From Vibrio sp. D404a (GTDB taxonomy: Bacteria; Pseudomonadota; Gammaproteobacteria; Enterobacterales; Vibrionaceae): a stretch of DNA of 64,000 bases. The stretch is taken from assembly GCF_030248535.1 (NCBI RefSeq), contig NZ_JAHGAJ010000014.1:149142-213141 (forward strand), read 5' to 3'. Shown piece by piece: positions 53,251 to 61,451 of this stretch. The notes below the pieces were generated by a model that had not been told where the DNA came from, made no database searches, and saw only the letters and a program-made list of their open reading frames with translations. The translations under genes and the position numbers were made by a program. Position 1 is the stretch's first letter. Every line of letters begins with the position of its first letter.

Positions 53251-55833
53251 CTACGAGACTTCCGTAATTTCAATCTGTTCAGTGCTGTTGAGTGCTTGGT
53301 TACGCTCCGACTCTTGGTCTGTATTCACCGATGGTTTCGGGAAGCGTTGCTCACGTTCTGTAATGAACGACAGGCTCTTATCCATCTCGTCACTGTTGAT
53401 GTAGTGTTGGAAGCGCTTCATCTTCACTGGGTTCTCAATGGTGGTCTTCCACTCACATTGGTACTTCTCGATGTTGAGCGCGATGTCTGCTTCAAGCTCT
53501 GCTGCGACATTGAGTTTGTCTTCAATCACCACTTCTTTGAGGTAGTCCAAGCCGCCCTCTAGATTCTCCATCCAAACAGAGGTACGTTGCAGACGGTCAG
53601 CGGTGCGTGTGTAGAACATGAGTACGCGGTCGATGTATTGAATCAGCGTTTGTTCGTCGAGGTCGGTTGCGAATAGGTCGGCGTGACGTGGGCGCATACC
53701 GCCGTTACCACATACATAGAGGTTCCAACCTTTGTCGGTCGCGATAACGCCGATGTCTTTAGACTGCGCCTCGGCACACTCACGCGTACAGCCAGAGACA
53801 GCGAATTTGATCTTGTGAGGTGAACGCAGGCCCTTGTAGCGGTTCTCAAGCTTAATCGCGAGGCCAACACTGTCGTTAACGCCGTAACGACACCAAGTGC
53901 TGCCGACACAAGACTTCACGGTACGAACCGATTTGCCGTAGGCGTGGCCGGTTTCAAAGCCTGCATCAATCAGCCTTTTCCAAATAGCGGGCAGTTCGTT
54001 TAGTTGTGCGCCGAAGAGGTCAACACGCTGGCCGCCCGTGATCTTGGTGTAGAGGTTGTACTCTTTTGCGACTTCGCCGAGCACAATCAGTTTGTCTGGG
54101 GTGATTTCACCGCCTGCGATTCGCGGAACCACAGAGTAGGTGCCATCTTTTTGCATGTTACCAAGGTAGATGTCGTTGGTGTCTTGCAGCTCGATGTGCT
54201 CATCTTCAAGGATGTAGTCGTTCCAGTAAGAGGCGAGGATAGAGCCAATCGCAGGCTTACACACGGTACAACCTAAGCCTTGGCCATGAGATTCCAACAA
54301 CTCGTCGAAGGTCTTGATCTTGTTGACGCGGATAATGTCGGTCAGCTCTTGGCGAGAGTAAGCAAAGTGCTCACAGATATCGTTAGAAACCTCAACGCCT
54401 AGGTTGCTCAGTTCGCTATCTAATACCTGTTTCGCTAGGGCAGAACAGCCGCCACAACCGGTCGAAGCGTTGGTCGACTCTTTCAGTGCAGCCATTGTGG
54501 TGCAACCAGCGGAAACTGCTTCTTTGATATCCCCTTTGGTGACATCGAAACATGAACAGATCACCGCGCTGTCTGGTAGCGCTTCGACACCCATCGCGCT
54601 GCCAGAGTCGTCTGCAAGGTTTGGAAGAATCAGAACCGATGGGTTCTCTGGAAGTGGCATATCATTTTGCTTGATTTGCAGTAGTGAACCGTAGGCTTCG
54701 GCATCACCCACCAATACCGCACCAACGATCTTTTTGCCATCGGCAGAGACAATCAAACGCTTATAAACTTGCTCAATTTCATCGTTATAGGTGTAAGACT
54801 GCGCACCCTCGGTTTTGCCGTGCACTTCACCAATACTCGCCACATCCACACCCAGCAGTTTCAGCTTGGTACTCATGTCTGCGCCAGTAAAGCTGCTCTC
54901 ATCTTCACCGTTTGAAAGGATATGGCTAGCCGCCACCTTCGCCATTGAGTAACCCGGAGCCACCAAGCCAAAGATCTTGTTGTCCCAAAGTGCGCATTCA
55001 CCAATCGCGTATACATCATCGATATTGGTTTGGCAGTTATCGTCAATCACGATACCGCCACGTTCGCCAATCGCGATGTCAGAGCTGCGAGCCAATGCAT
55101 CTTGAGGGCGAATACCTGCAGAGAACACGATCATATCGGTTTCAAGATGAGAGCCGTCTGCAAAATTCATGCGGTAGCGAGCGGTTTCACCTGCCACAAT
55201 CTCAGAGGTCGCTTTCTCGGTGTGAACCTGTACGCCTAGGTCTTCAATCTTGCGTCGTAGTAGGGCGCCGCCGCCCTCATCCAATTGAACCGCCATCAAT
55301 CGAGGCGCAAATTCTACTACGTGTGTTTCTAAGCCAAGGTTCTTCACTGCGTTTGCTGCTTCCAAACCCAGCAAGCCACCACCAATGACTACGCCCGATT
55401 TACTCTGCTTACTCGATAGCTCAATCGCGTCCAAGTCTTCAATGGTACGGTAAACGTGACAGTGTTCCTGATCGTTCCCCGGAATCGGTGGCACAAATGG
55501 GAATGAACCCGTCGCAAGGATCAACTTGTCGTAGCTCTCGCGGTGGCCGCTATCAGTAACAACCGCTCGGTTCTTTGTGTCTAGCTCGGTCACTTTGGCA
55601 TTAACAAGGTACTTAACGCCGTTCTCTTGGTAGTAAGCCTCACTGGTTAGGGCTAAGTCATCGGCCGTCTTACCGTTAAAGTACGCAGTGAGCTGAACAC
55701 GGTCGTAGGCAAGACGCGATTCCTCACTGAAGGTAATGACCTCATATTGGTCTGAGTCAGCTTGAATGATGTTGTCGATAAATTTGTGGCCAACCATGCC
55801 ATTACCAACGACGACAATCTTTTGTTTGCTCAT
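53251..55833 (-). CDS. nirB: NADH-dependent nitrite reductase, large subunit
   Basis: The 860-residue cytoplasmic enzyme performs the six-electron reduction of nitrite to ammonium. The N-terminal FAD/NAD-binding half starts IVVVGNGMVGHKFID. A [2Fe-2S] BFD domain follows (CSCFDVT...CGGC, ~420-460), then a second BFD-like segment (GLGCTVCKPAIG). The C-terminal siroheme/[4Fe-4S] domain has SCVGSTWCRYG and SGCTRECAEAQ for the cluster. Length agrees with E. coli NirB. It heads the nirBD-transporter series under a sigma-54-type promoter and is divergent from nasA. Confidence 0.95.
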   Translation of the reverse strand: MSKQKIVVVGNGMVGHKFIDNIIQADSDQYEVITFSEESRLAYDRVQLTAYFNGKTADDLALTSEAYYQENGVKYLVNAKVTELDTKNRAVVTDSGHRESYDKLILATGSFPFVPPIPGNDQEHCHVYRTIEDLDAIELSSKQSKSGVVIGGGLLGLEAANAVKNLGLETHVVEFAPRLMAVQLDEGGGALLRRKIEDLGVQVHTEKATSEIVAGETARYRMNFADGSHLETDMIVFSAGIRPQDALARSSDIAIGERGGIVIDDNCQTNIDDVYAIGECALWDNKIFGLVAPGYSMAKVAASHILSNGEDESSFTGADMSTKLKLLGVDVASIGEVHGKTEGAQSYTYNDEIEQVYKRLIVSADGKKIVGAVLVGDAEAYGSLLQIKQNDMPLPENPSVLILPNLADDSGSAMGVEALPDSAVICSCFDVTKGDIKEAVSAGCTTMAALKESTNASTGCGGCSALAKQVLDSELSNLGVEVSNDICEHFAYSRQELTDIIRVNKIKTFDELLESHGQGLGCTVCKPAIGSILASYWNDYILEDEHIELQDTNDIYLGNMQKDGTYSVVPRIAGGEITPDKLIVLGEVAKEYNLYTKITGGQRVDLFGAQLNELPAIWKRLIDAGFETGHAYGKSVRTVKSCVGSTWCRYGVNDSVGLAIKLENRYKGLRSPHKIKFAVSGCTRECAEAQSKDIGVIATDKGWNLYVCGNGGMRPRHADLFATDLDEQTLIQYIDRVLMFYTRTADRLQRTSVWMENLEGGLDYLKEVVIEDKLNVAAELEADIALNIEKYQCEWKTTIENPVKMKRFQHYINSDEMDKSLSFITEREQRFPKPSVNTDQESERNQALNSTEQIEITEVS

Positions 55834-55957
55834 AGTAAATTCCTTTTTTGCTGGCTTCCTAGCGTTTCTAAAAACAGACCACTCTCAATGGTGGGTAATT
55901 TGCTGTTCATCCAATGAACTTAAAAACTGTGAATTTTGGGTTGTTGGTATTTAAGGC

Positions 55958-55973
55958 AGCAAGTAGGGTGCCA
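55958..55973 (-). promoter_or_regulatory. Sigma-54 promoter for nirB
   Basis: The minus strand reads TGGCACCCTACTTGCT (55973 to 55958). This matches 15 of 16 positions of TGGCACGNNNNTTGCW, with perfect -24 (TGGCAC) and -12 (TTGC) blocks. It would give a leader of roughly 110 bases before nirB. Confidence 0.75.
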
Positions 55974-56243
55974 GATAAAAAAGGCGATCGAAAAAAATAA
56001 CAATAATCATATTAATCAATACTTTATTTAAGTGATAAACGACTCAATTACCACTAAAGTGGTAGATTTAAAAAGTGAGAGATTTAGGAAAATGAGCCTT
56101 TGTGGTGCAAAATTGATCAACATGGTGCAAATATCTCAATATTTCTTTGGTTACATTCGTTTAACATCGTTTTCTGTTTGGGTTGTTGTTTTAAGTTGTT
56201 GTAATTAATAGTTATTTTTATGGGTGCAGAGTGAGGTAAATAG

Positions 56244-56259
56244 TGGTGCGTAAATTGCT
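56244..56259 (+). promoter_or_regulatory. Probable sigma-54 promoter for nasA
   Basis: TGGTGCGTAAATTGCT matches 14 of 16 positions of the sigma-54 consensus. The invariant GG and GC are correctly spaced. It lies about 100 bases upstream of the nasA start. Confidence 0.5.
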
Positions 56260-56361
56260 TTAATAAAAAAGAGAAATTTTCACCGAAGAAAGAGATGGAT
56301 AAGCGACTTTCTGGTTCGCAAGGTGAAAGCAATAAAAAGAACACTGCACGAGGGAAGAGTG

Positions 56362-58926
56362 ATGAGTTCAAACAAGGATTGGATCAAATCAACGTGTGCT
56401 TACTGTGGCGTAGGTTGTGGCATTGAAGTGAGGCCAACTGCTTCAGGGAAATTAGAAGTGCGTGGCGACAAAGACCACCCATCTAATTATGGCAAGCTGT
56501 GTACTAAGGGCGCGGCACTGGGCGATACCGTAACCCCAATTGGGCGACTCACCCAGCCAATGAAAAGAGTAGAGAGCGGGCAACAGCTACTTCCGTGGGG
56601 CGAGGCATCACAGCTGGTGGCCGATAAGTTCGCCCAAGCAATTAAAGAGCATGGGCCAGACTCGGTCGCCTTCTATGTATCGGGTCAATTGCTGACGGAA
56701 GACTACTATGTTGCCAATAAACTGATGAAAGGCTTTATTGGTAGCGCCAACATCGACAGTAACTCCCGCCTTTGTATGGCATCGAGCGTTGTTGGCCATA
56801 AGCGCGCATTCGGCACCGATACGGTTCCTGTCTGTTATGAAGATCTTGAACAAGCAGAGGTGGTGGTGATCACAGGCTCGAACCTCGCTTGGTGTCACCC
56901 TGTATTGTTTCAGCGCTTAAGAGCCGCCAAACAAGCCAACCCAGCAATGAAAGTGATCGTTATTGACCCGCGCTACACCGATACCTGCGAACTGGCAGAC
57001 ATGCATTTGGCGTTAGAATCCGGCTCAGACGTAGCACTATTTAATGGCCTCTTGGGCTACCTCGACGACAACGACAAGCTCGCCCCAGACTACATTGAAA
57101 AACACACCCAAGGCTTTACCGAAGCCATTCGCGCTGCGACTCGTTACCGCTATACCGATAACGGTTGGGGCGATAAGAGCGTTTCAGAACTCACTGGGCT
57201 TACTGAGCAACAACTCACACAGTTCTATAAACTGTTTGCTTCGAATGACAAGGTACTGACTATCTATTCCCAAGGCGTCAACCAATCGACCCAAGGGTGT
57301 GACAAGGTAAACGCTATTATTAATTGCCACTTGGCGACGGGTAAAATCGGCAAACCGGGCATGGGGCCATTCTCGGTAACAGGCCAACCGAATGCGATGG
57401 GTGGCCGTGAAGTGGGTGGTTTAGCCAATACCTTAGCGGCGCACTTTGAATTTGGTGATCCGCAATCACACCAAACCGTAAGCCAGTTCTGGCAGACCGA
57501 CCGTTTAGCCACTCACGCAGGGTTAAAAGCCATTGACCTGTTTGATGCGATGAACGAAGGCAAAATCAAAGCGGTGTGGATCATGGCGACCAACCCCGTA
57601 GTGAGCCTTCCCGACAGCGAAAAGATCAAAACCGCACTAGAGAAATGCCCATTTGTTGTGGTGTCTGATTGCATCGCGGATACCGAAACCACACGCTTGG
57701 CTGATGTGGTGTTGCCTGCCCAAGGCTGGAGCGAAAAGTCAGGCACCGTGACTAACTCTGAACGTCGAATCTCGCGTCAGCGCCGAATATTACCAAGCCC
57801 GGGAGAAGCCAAACCCGATTGGTGGATATTAAAAGAAGTGGCGCAGAAGATGGGATTCCAAGACCAGTTTGATTACCGCCACGAAGGCGAGATCTTCAAA
57901 GAGTATTGCGAGATGACCGCCCTCGGGAATGAAACCGGTAAAGCCCGCGACTTATGCTTAATTGGACTCACTCAGTTGGATGAAAAAGGCTATGGTGAAC
58001 TCACTCCGCAGCAGTGGCCAGTATTAGAGTATCAACCTGAGATCATCGAGCAGCGCATGTTCACCGATGGCGAGTTCTTTACCGAATCGGGCAAGGCGCA
58101 GTTTGTCGCGGTGGAACACGACAAACCGATTGCTGATACCAGTGTCGAATTCCCATTAATCATGAATACAGGTCGAATCCGCGACCAGTGGCACACCATG
58201 AGCCGCACCGGCTTGGCAGCTGGCTTAGGCGAACACACACCAGAACCCTTTGTCGCTATGCACCCAGATACGGTCGCCGAGCTTGGCTTAGATGAATTTG
58301 GCCTAGACGCCTTTAACCACGCAACGATTAACCCAGTAGTGAAAGTACGCAGCGCACAAGGGGAGTGCCAAGCGCGTTTAGTGGTCACTAAAGAGATGCG
58401 CCGCGAACAAGTCTTCATGCCGATTCACTGGAATGCTCCAACCGCAAAAGATAGCAAACCGTGTGACCTGATCTTGCCCCATACCGATGCCGCATCTGGT
58501 CAGCCGGAATTCAAACACACCCCAGTGATGGTAGAACCGTGTGGCTACCGTAGTGAAGCCGCATTGGTGAGTGACAAGATAATGGATTGCAGCGGCTTTG
58601 ATTACTGGGTACGCCAAAGAGTGGAGGGCGGCTTCTTATATCGCATCTCTTCATCGAAGAACCCAATGGAACTGGTGATTCAGCTTGCCAACACCCTTGA
58701 GGCATTGCCCGATCCCGATTCAGAGGCGATCAAATCGCTTCATTACCACGGCAACAAATCATTCAAAAACTACGGATCTGCCAAGTTGGATCAATTCGGT
58801 GTTAAGCAAGCCTTTGTAGTCAACAGCAAGCTCGACCATGAAAGCATTGATTGGCTGGTGGAGTGCCTAACAAGAGAAGCGGATGAAGAGTTTGAGGCGG
58901 AGTTCCTCAGCACTCTAGCTAAATAG
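56362..58926 (+). CDS. nasA: Assimilatory nitrate reductase, catalytic subunit
   Basis: The molybdopterin enzyme of about 854 residues reduces nitrate to nitrite in the cytoplasm. The N-terminal [4Fe-4S] site is CAYCGVGCGIEV with a fourth Cys in GKLCTKG. Molybdenum-cofactor regions include SNSRLCMASSVVGHKRAFGT and GQPNAMGGREVGGLANTL, and the C-terminal dinucleotide-binding domain contains RDQWHTMSRTGLA. No signal peptide is present, as expected for the assimilatory form. ATG 56362 is chosen because AGGGA at 56351-56355 precedes it; the frame is open for 13 more codons upstream but without a site. It diverges from nirB. Confidence 0.93.
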   Translation: MSSNKDWIKSTCAYCGVGCGIEVRPTASGKLEVRGDKDHPSNYGKLCTKGAALGDTVTPIGRLTQPMKRVESGQQLLPWGEASQLVADKFAQAIKEHGPDSVAFYVSGQLLTEDYYVANKLMKGFIGSANIDSNSRLCMASSVVGHKRAFGTDTVPVCYEDLEQAEVVVITGSNLAWCHPVLFQRLRAAKQANPAMKVIVIDPRYTDTCELADMHLALESGSDVALFNGLLGYLDDNDKLAPDYIEKHTQGFTEAIRAATRYRYTDNGWGDKSVSELTGLTEQQLTQFYKLFASNDKVLTIYSQGVNQSTQGCDKVNAIINCHLATGKIGKPGMGPFSVTGQPNAMGGREVGGLANTLAAHFEFGDPQSHQTVSQFWQTDRLATHAGLKAIDLFDAMNEGKIKAVWIMATNPVVSLPDSEKIKTALEKCPFVVVSDCIADTETTRLADVVLPAQGWSEKSGTVTNSERRISRQRRILPSPGEAKPDWWILKEVAQKMGFQDQFDYRHEGEIFKEYCEMTALGNETGKARDLCLIGLTQLDEKGYGELTPQQWPVLEYQPEIIEQRMFTDGEFFTESGKAQFVAVEHDKPIADTSVEFPLIMNTGRIRDQWHTMSRTGLAAGLGEHTPEPFVAMHPDTVAELGLDEFGLDAFNHATINPVVKVRSAQGECQARLVVTKEMRREQVFMPIHWNAPTAKDSKPCDLILPHTDAASGQPEFKHTPVMVEPCGYRSEAALVSDKIMDCSGFDYWVRQRVEGGFLYRISSSKNPMELVIQLANTLEALPDPDSEAIKSLHYHGNKSFKNYGSAKLDQFGVKQAFVVNSKLDHESIDWLVECLTREADEEFEAEFLSTLAK

Positions 58927-59149
58927 TAAGGTGTTAAAACAAGTAGTTAGAAAGCCCGAGGAAGGTATTAAACCAAAGCCTTATATTTACCTGATAAATA
59001 GTTGGTTATTAGGGTCTTAATGCCATTTATGGTGGATATGTAGCAAATAAATGATAGAAAACTAGAGGAATCTGCTAATTGTAGTGATCTTGTGAACAAC
59101 CTTTGTTAATTCTTAGGCAAACAGAGACCTAATGATTGCATTCTTTAAT

Positions 59150-59258
59150 GAGCGGTGATATTTAATGCGCCGAACTAATTAAAAAATCAGAGTTACCCAA
59201 TCGCAGTGTTCGATTGGGTACTGAGAAGCGCTGTCAAACCATGACGGCGCTTTTTTAT
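59150..59258 (+). ncRNA. Candidate small RNA ending in an intrinsic terminator
   Basis: A 10-bp perfect stem TACCCAATCG/CGATTGGGTA (59194-59220) is followed by AAGCGCTGTCA/TGACGGCGCTT (59226-59252) and six T. Stem-loop plus terminator with no associated open reading frame is a usual small-RNA shape. The 5' end is a guess. It could instead be the nasA terminator preceded by a structured tail, although nasA ends 270 bases earlier. I do not recognise a known Vibrio sRNA. Confidence 0.3.
59226..59258 (+). terminator. Intrinsic terminator upstream of rarD
   Basis: AAGCGCTGTCA (59226-59236) and TGACGGCGCTT (59242-59252) form an 11-bp stem with one G-T pair and a T-run. It lies 45 bases before the rarD start. 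Confidence 0.75.
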
Positions 59259-59302
59259 TGTTGTCTTACAGCCTGTAAGAGCAGTTACGATAGGTAAAAT
59301 TC

Positions 59303-60262
59303 ATGAGTCATTTAACGGCTTTATTCCATAAATACACCCACTTGATGTCTGATCAATCAAAAGGGGTAGCAGCATCGATACTCTGTTCGATGCTGTTTGC
59401 GTGTATTCCCGCTTATGTGCAGATCCACCCAGACATCGGGCCAAGCTTAATTGAGGGAGGCGACAGTCACTGGCTGGCTACGCAGCGTATTATCTGGAGT
59501 ACCATGCTGTTCTTCATCTTGTTGTTCTTCACCAAGCGACTGCCGCTGCTGTGGGATGCGTTGAAACAGTGGCGTAAATGGCCGAAATACATCACTTCCG
59601 CTGTGCTGGTCGCGCCGCAATACTGGCTGTTCGTTTGGGCTCCGGCCAATGGAGAAACCTTAAACCTCGCGCTGGGTTACTTCACCATGCCTATCGTGAT
59701 GATTCTGATCGGCTGTTTCTATTACAAAGACAGCCTCTCTAAGCTGCAAAAAGTCGCGTGTTATTTTGCTTTGGCAGGTACTTTATATACCTATGTGTGG
59801 GCATCGGGTCTATCTTGGGTGGTATTGGTGGTGGCGCTTGGCTATCCGGTTTACTTTATGTTCCGTAAAACCAACCCAATGCCGACCGATATTGGCTTGG
59901 CCGTTGACCACATTATGATGCTGCCTTTGGCTATTTTAGGGATGTTCTACCTTTACCCAGCCGATCACTTTATGAACCTGCCGGCCACGTCGTACTTGTT
60001 CTACCTTGGCCTAGCTATCGTGTCGGTGACGCCAATGCTGCTTTACCTATTCGCCTACTCAAAGCTGCCCGTGTCTCTGTTTGGTTTAATGGGCTACGTA
60101 GAGCCGACCTTTATTTTTATTGTCGGCCTGCTCATTGGCGACAGCATTGTGCTGCATGAAGTACCAACCTACTTGTTGATCTCGTGCGCTCTAATCGCCC
60201 TAGTGATGGATGGTTACAAACGAATGAAAGCCAGCAGGCTCGCCAAGCACGCGCGCTCTTAA
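59303..60262 (+). CDS. rarD: RarD-type EamA transporter
   Basis: The 319-residue membrane protein has ten helices. The start GVAASILCSMLFACIPAYVQ and the segment WAPANGETLNLALGYFTMPI correspond to the RarD/chloramphenicol-sensitive branch of the drug/metabolite transporter superfamily (E. coli RarD typically has NWLIFIWAVNNG-like text at that place). The tail FGLMGYVEPTFIFIVGLLIG is also typical. The substrate is unknown. ATG 59303 follows GATAGGTAA. A short tandem repeat and a strong terminator follow. Confidence 0.82.
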   Translation: MSHLTALFHKYTHLMSDQSKGVAASILCSMLFACIPAYVQIHPDIGPSLIEGGDSHWLATQRIIWSTMLFFILLFFTKRLPLLWDALKQWRKWPKYITSAVLVAPQYWLFVWAPANGETLNLALGYFTMPIVMILIGCFYYKDSLSKLQKVACYFALAGTLYTYVWASGLSWVVLVVALGYPVYFMFRKTNPMPTDIGLAVDHIMMLPLAILGMFYLYPADHFMNLPATSYLFYLGLAIVSVTPMLLYLFAYSKLPVSLFGLMGYVEPTFIFIVGLLIGDSIVLHEVPTYLLISCALIALVMDGYKRMKASRLAKHARS

Positions 60263-60309
60263 CCAGTTAGCTCTTAACCACTTAGCTCTTAACCACTTAG
60301 CTCTCACCC
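60255..60309. repeat. 15-bp tandem repeat at the rarD end
   Basis: Three units of GCTCTTAACCASTTA plus a partial fourth (GCTCTCACC) run from the last two codons of rarD into the spacer before its terminator. Copies 2 and 3 are identical. Slippage is the likely origin, and the unit includes the gene's stop codon. Confidence 0.7.
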
Positions 60310-60320
60310 TTCTGCACACC

Positions 60321-60352
60321 AAACGCCGACGATCCCGTCGGCGTTTTTCGTT
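60321..60352 (+). terminator. Terminator after rarD
   Basis: AAACGCCGACG (60321-60331) pairs with CGTCGGCGTTT (60336-60346), followed by TTTCGTTTT. Confidence 0.88.
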
Positions 60353-60495
60353 TTAAGTATGAAATACTGATTGATTAAACACCAAGTTTCACATAACATG
60401 CCTTGTGTTGGTATGTTGTACCATAAAATTAAATTTATGCCTTCTGTTTGCTATGCATTTGATGAGTTGGTTTCAAGTTAGATCGAGGTAAGTTG

Positions 60496-61092
60496 ATGTC
60501 TAAATTAGCGATTTCTAAGTTCTTTGAACAAAAACTGGAGGCTCCGCTTCACAACACCGTATGGTCGTGGGGAAGTGAGAACGCCAAAGGGATCTACCTA
60601 CGTGCATGGAACCGCACCAAAGTCGGCGACAAATTCGACATTGCCAGCAGCGGCATGGAAACCGACGACGATGGCCGAACAAGAGCGGGTGGCGTAGAGC
60701 GCGCGAAACACGTCAAAGCCATTGCTCAAGGCAAGCCGGGCTACATTGTCGCTATTGACGGCTACGTCGATGATGCAGGCAAATCTCATATTGTCGATTA
60801 CAACGACAAAGCGGTGTTTCGTATTGTCTCGCTAACGATGAACGAGCACGGCAAAACTCTAGCCGAAGTTGACTACGATAACCCCGTACTCATTGACATG
60901 ATTGGCGAAGAGACAGACGTCACCGCGATCATGGAGAGCCTAGCAGGCAAACCTAAAGCCCTTGCAACCTTAGCCAAGGCAGAAAAGCTCGGCTGGCAGC
61001 TCACCGGATTAAACGAGCAGGGCGTGACCATTCTTCTTAAAGGCAAGAAAACCGGCCTTATCTCATACACCGGCGAATTCAGCGCCGTTTAG
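60496..61092 (+). CDS. WSWG-domain protein of unknown function
   Basis: 198 residues. The N-terminal ~120 residues (TVWSWGSENAKGIYLRAWNR, ERAKHVKAIAQGKPGYIVAI, and a late KAVFRIVSL) resemble a module that I associate with the non-catalytic part of some HNH restriction-type nucleases. There WSWGA...VFLRVW and ER..HI..I..G..GY recur; this is from memory, unchecked. No nuclease residues are seen here. The C-terminal ~70 residues are a separate small alpha/beta unit. ATG 60496 has GAGG (60485-60488) seven bases before it. The zinc-ribbon gene begins eight bases after its stop, so they are probably one operon. Base composition is like the core genome. Confidence 0.7.
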   Translation: MSKLAISKFFEQKLEAPLHNTVWSWGSENAKGIYLRAWNRTKVGDKFDIASSGMETDDDGRTRAGGVERAKHVKAIAQGKPGYIVAIDGYVDDAGKSHIVDYNDKAVFRIVSLTMNEHGKTLAEVDYDNPVLIDMIGEETDVTAIMESLAGKPKALATLAKAEKLGWQLTGLNEQGVTILLKGKKTGLISYTGEFSAV

Positions 61093-61100
61093 GAGTGACC

Positions 61101-61217
61101 ATGTATAACCAAGGCGACCTATGCCCACACTGCGGCTTAATCATCATGCTACCGACAGACCTAGAGCCAAAATGCCTAGGCTGCGGTGAAGAAATCAACC
61201 AAGAAGATGATGACTAA
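61101..61217 (+). CDS. 38-residue zinc-ribbon protein
   Basis: ATG 61101, stop TAA 61215-61217, with AGGAG (61091-61095) five bases upstream. The product begins MYNQGDLCPHCGLIIMLPTD and has CPHC (Cys8, Cys11) and CLGC (Cys25, Cys28), a complete four-cysteine zinc knuckle/ribbon, followed by an acidic tail (EEINQEDDD). It lies eight bases behind the WSWG-domain gene and its start signal overlaps that gene's end, so the two are translated together. Function unknown; zinc ribbons this small often bind nucleic acid or a protein partner. Confidence 0.75.
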   Translation: MYNQGDLCPHCGLIIMLPTDLEPKCLGCGEEINQEDDD

Positions 61218-61451
61218 CTAACAGATAGGGCTGTGTTCTGCATTTTTCCGGAACTATATAGAATATTTCTGCTTTTGGTCACGTTAGAAACGGTACTAAG
61301 TAGGTAAGGTGCTGTTATTAAACAGGTTAGCTAGGCTGAGACAAAACAGAACAGATTACTAGATAGAATTGTTTCAAAGACAAAATGCAGAATTATTCTG
61401 TCTAATATAGCTGTTATACCGCCCGAAGATAATTAACTATAGGAATATCAA
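61218..61451. other. Boundary region left of the integron-type cassettes
   Basis: Composition turns AT-rich here. TTCTGCATTTT (61236-61246) and AAAATGCAGAA (61382-61392) are exact inverse complements 135 bases apart, enclosing no gene. CAGAATTATTCTG at 61388-61400 is also a dyad. A GTTATAC at about 61412-61418, 34 bases before the next gene, resembles an integron core site, but no attC or attI fold was found to its left. Confidence 0.35.

Larger units (their letters stand above)
55834..56361. other. nirB-nasA divergent control region
   Basis: This 528-base, AT-rich region carries two sigma-54-type promoters (separate entries). Between them is a direct repeat TGGTGCAA at 56103-56110 and 56123-56130, exactly 20 bases apart around a TTGATCAA palindrome, with another GGTGCA at 56223. 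Read on the minus strand the unit is TTGCACCA, which resembles one half of an NtrC site. No NasR/NasT-type terminator hairpin was found. Confidence 0.5.
58927..59302. other. Intergenic region between nasA and rarD
   Basis: The first ~220 bases are AT-rich with no recognised element. The right part holds two adjacent hairpins (59194-59220 and 59226-59258) that may be the 3' end of a small RNA or leader of rarD (separate entry). Confidence 0.4.

Noticed and set aside
56290..56345. NasR/NasT-type antitermination leader before nasA
   Set aside because: A weak stem CTTTC/GAAAG is present but there is no T-run and no recognisable pair of hexaloop hairpins.
56117..56371. 84-codon leftward frame between nirB and nasA
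   Set aside because: It overlaps the nasA start and the sigma-54 promoter, and its residue use is unlike protein.
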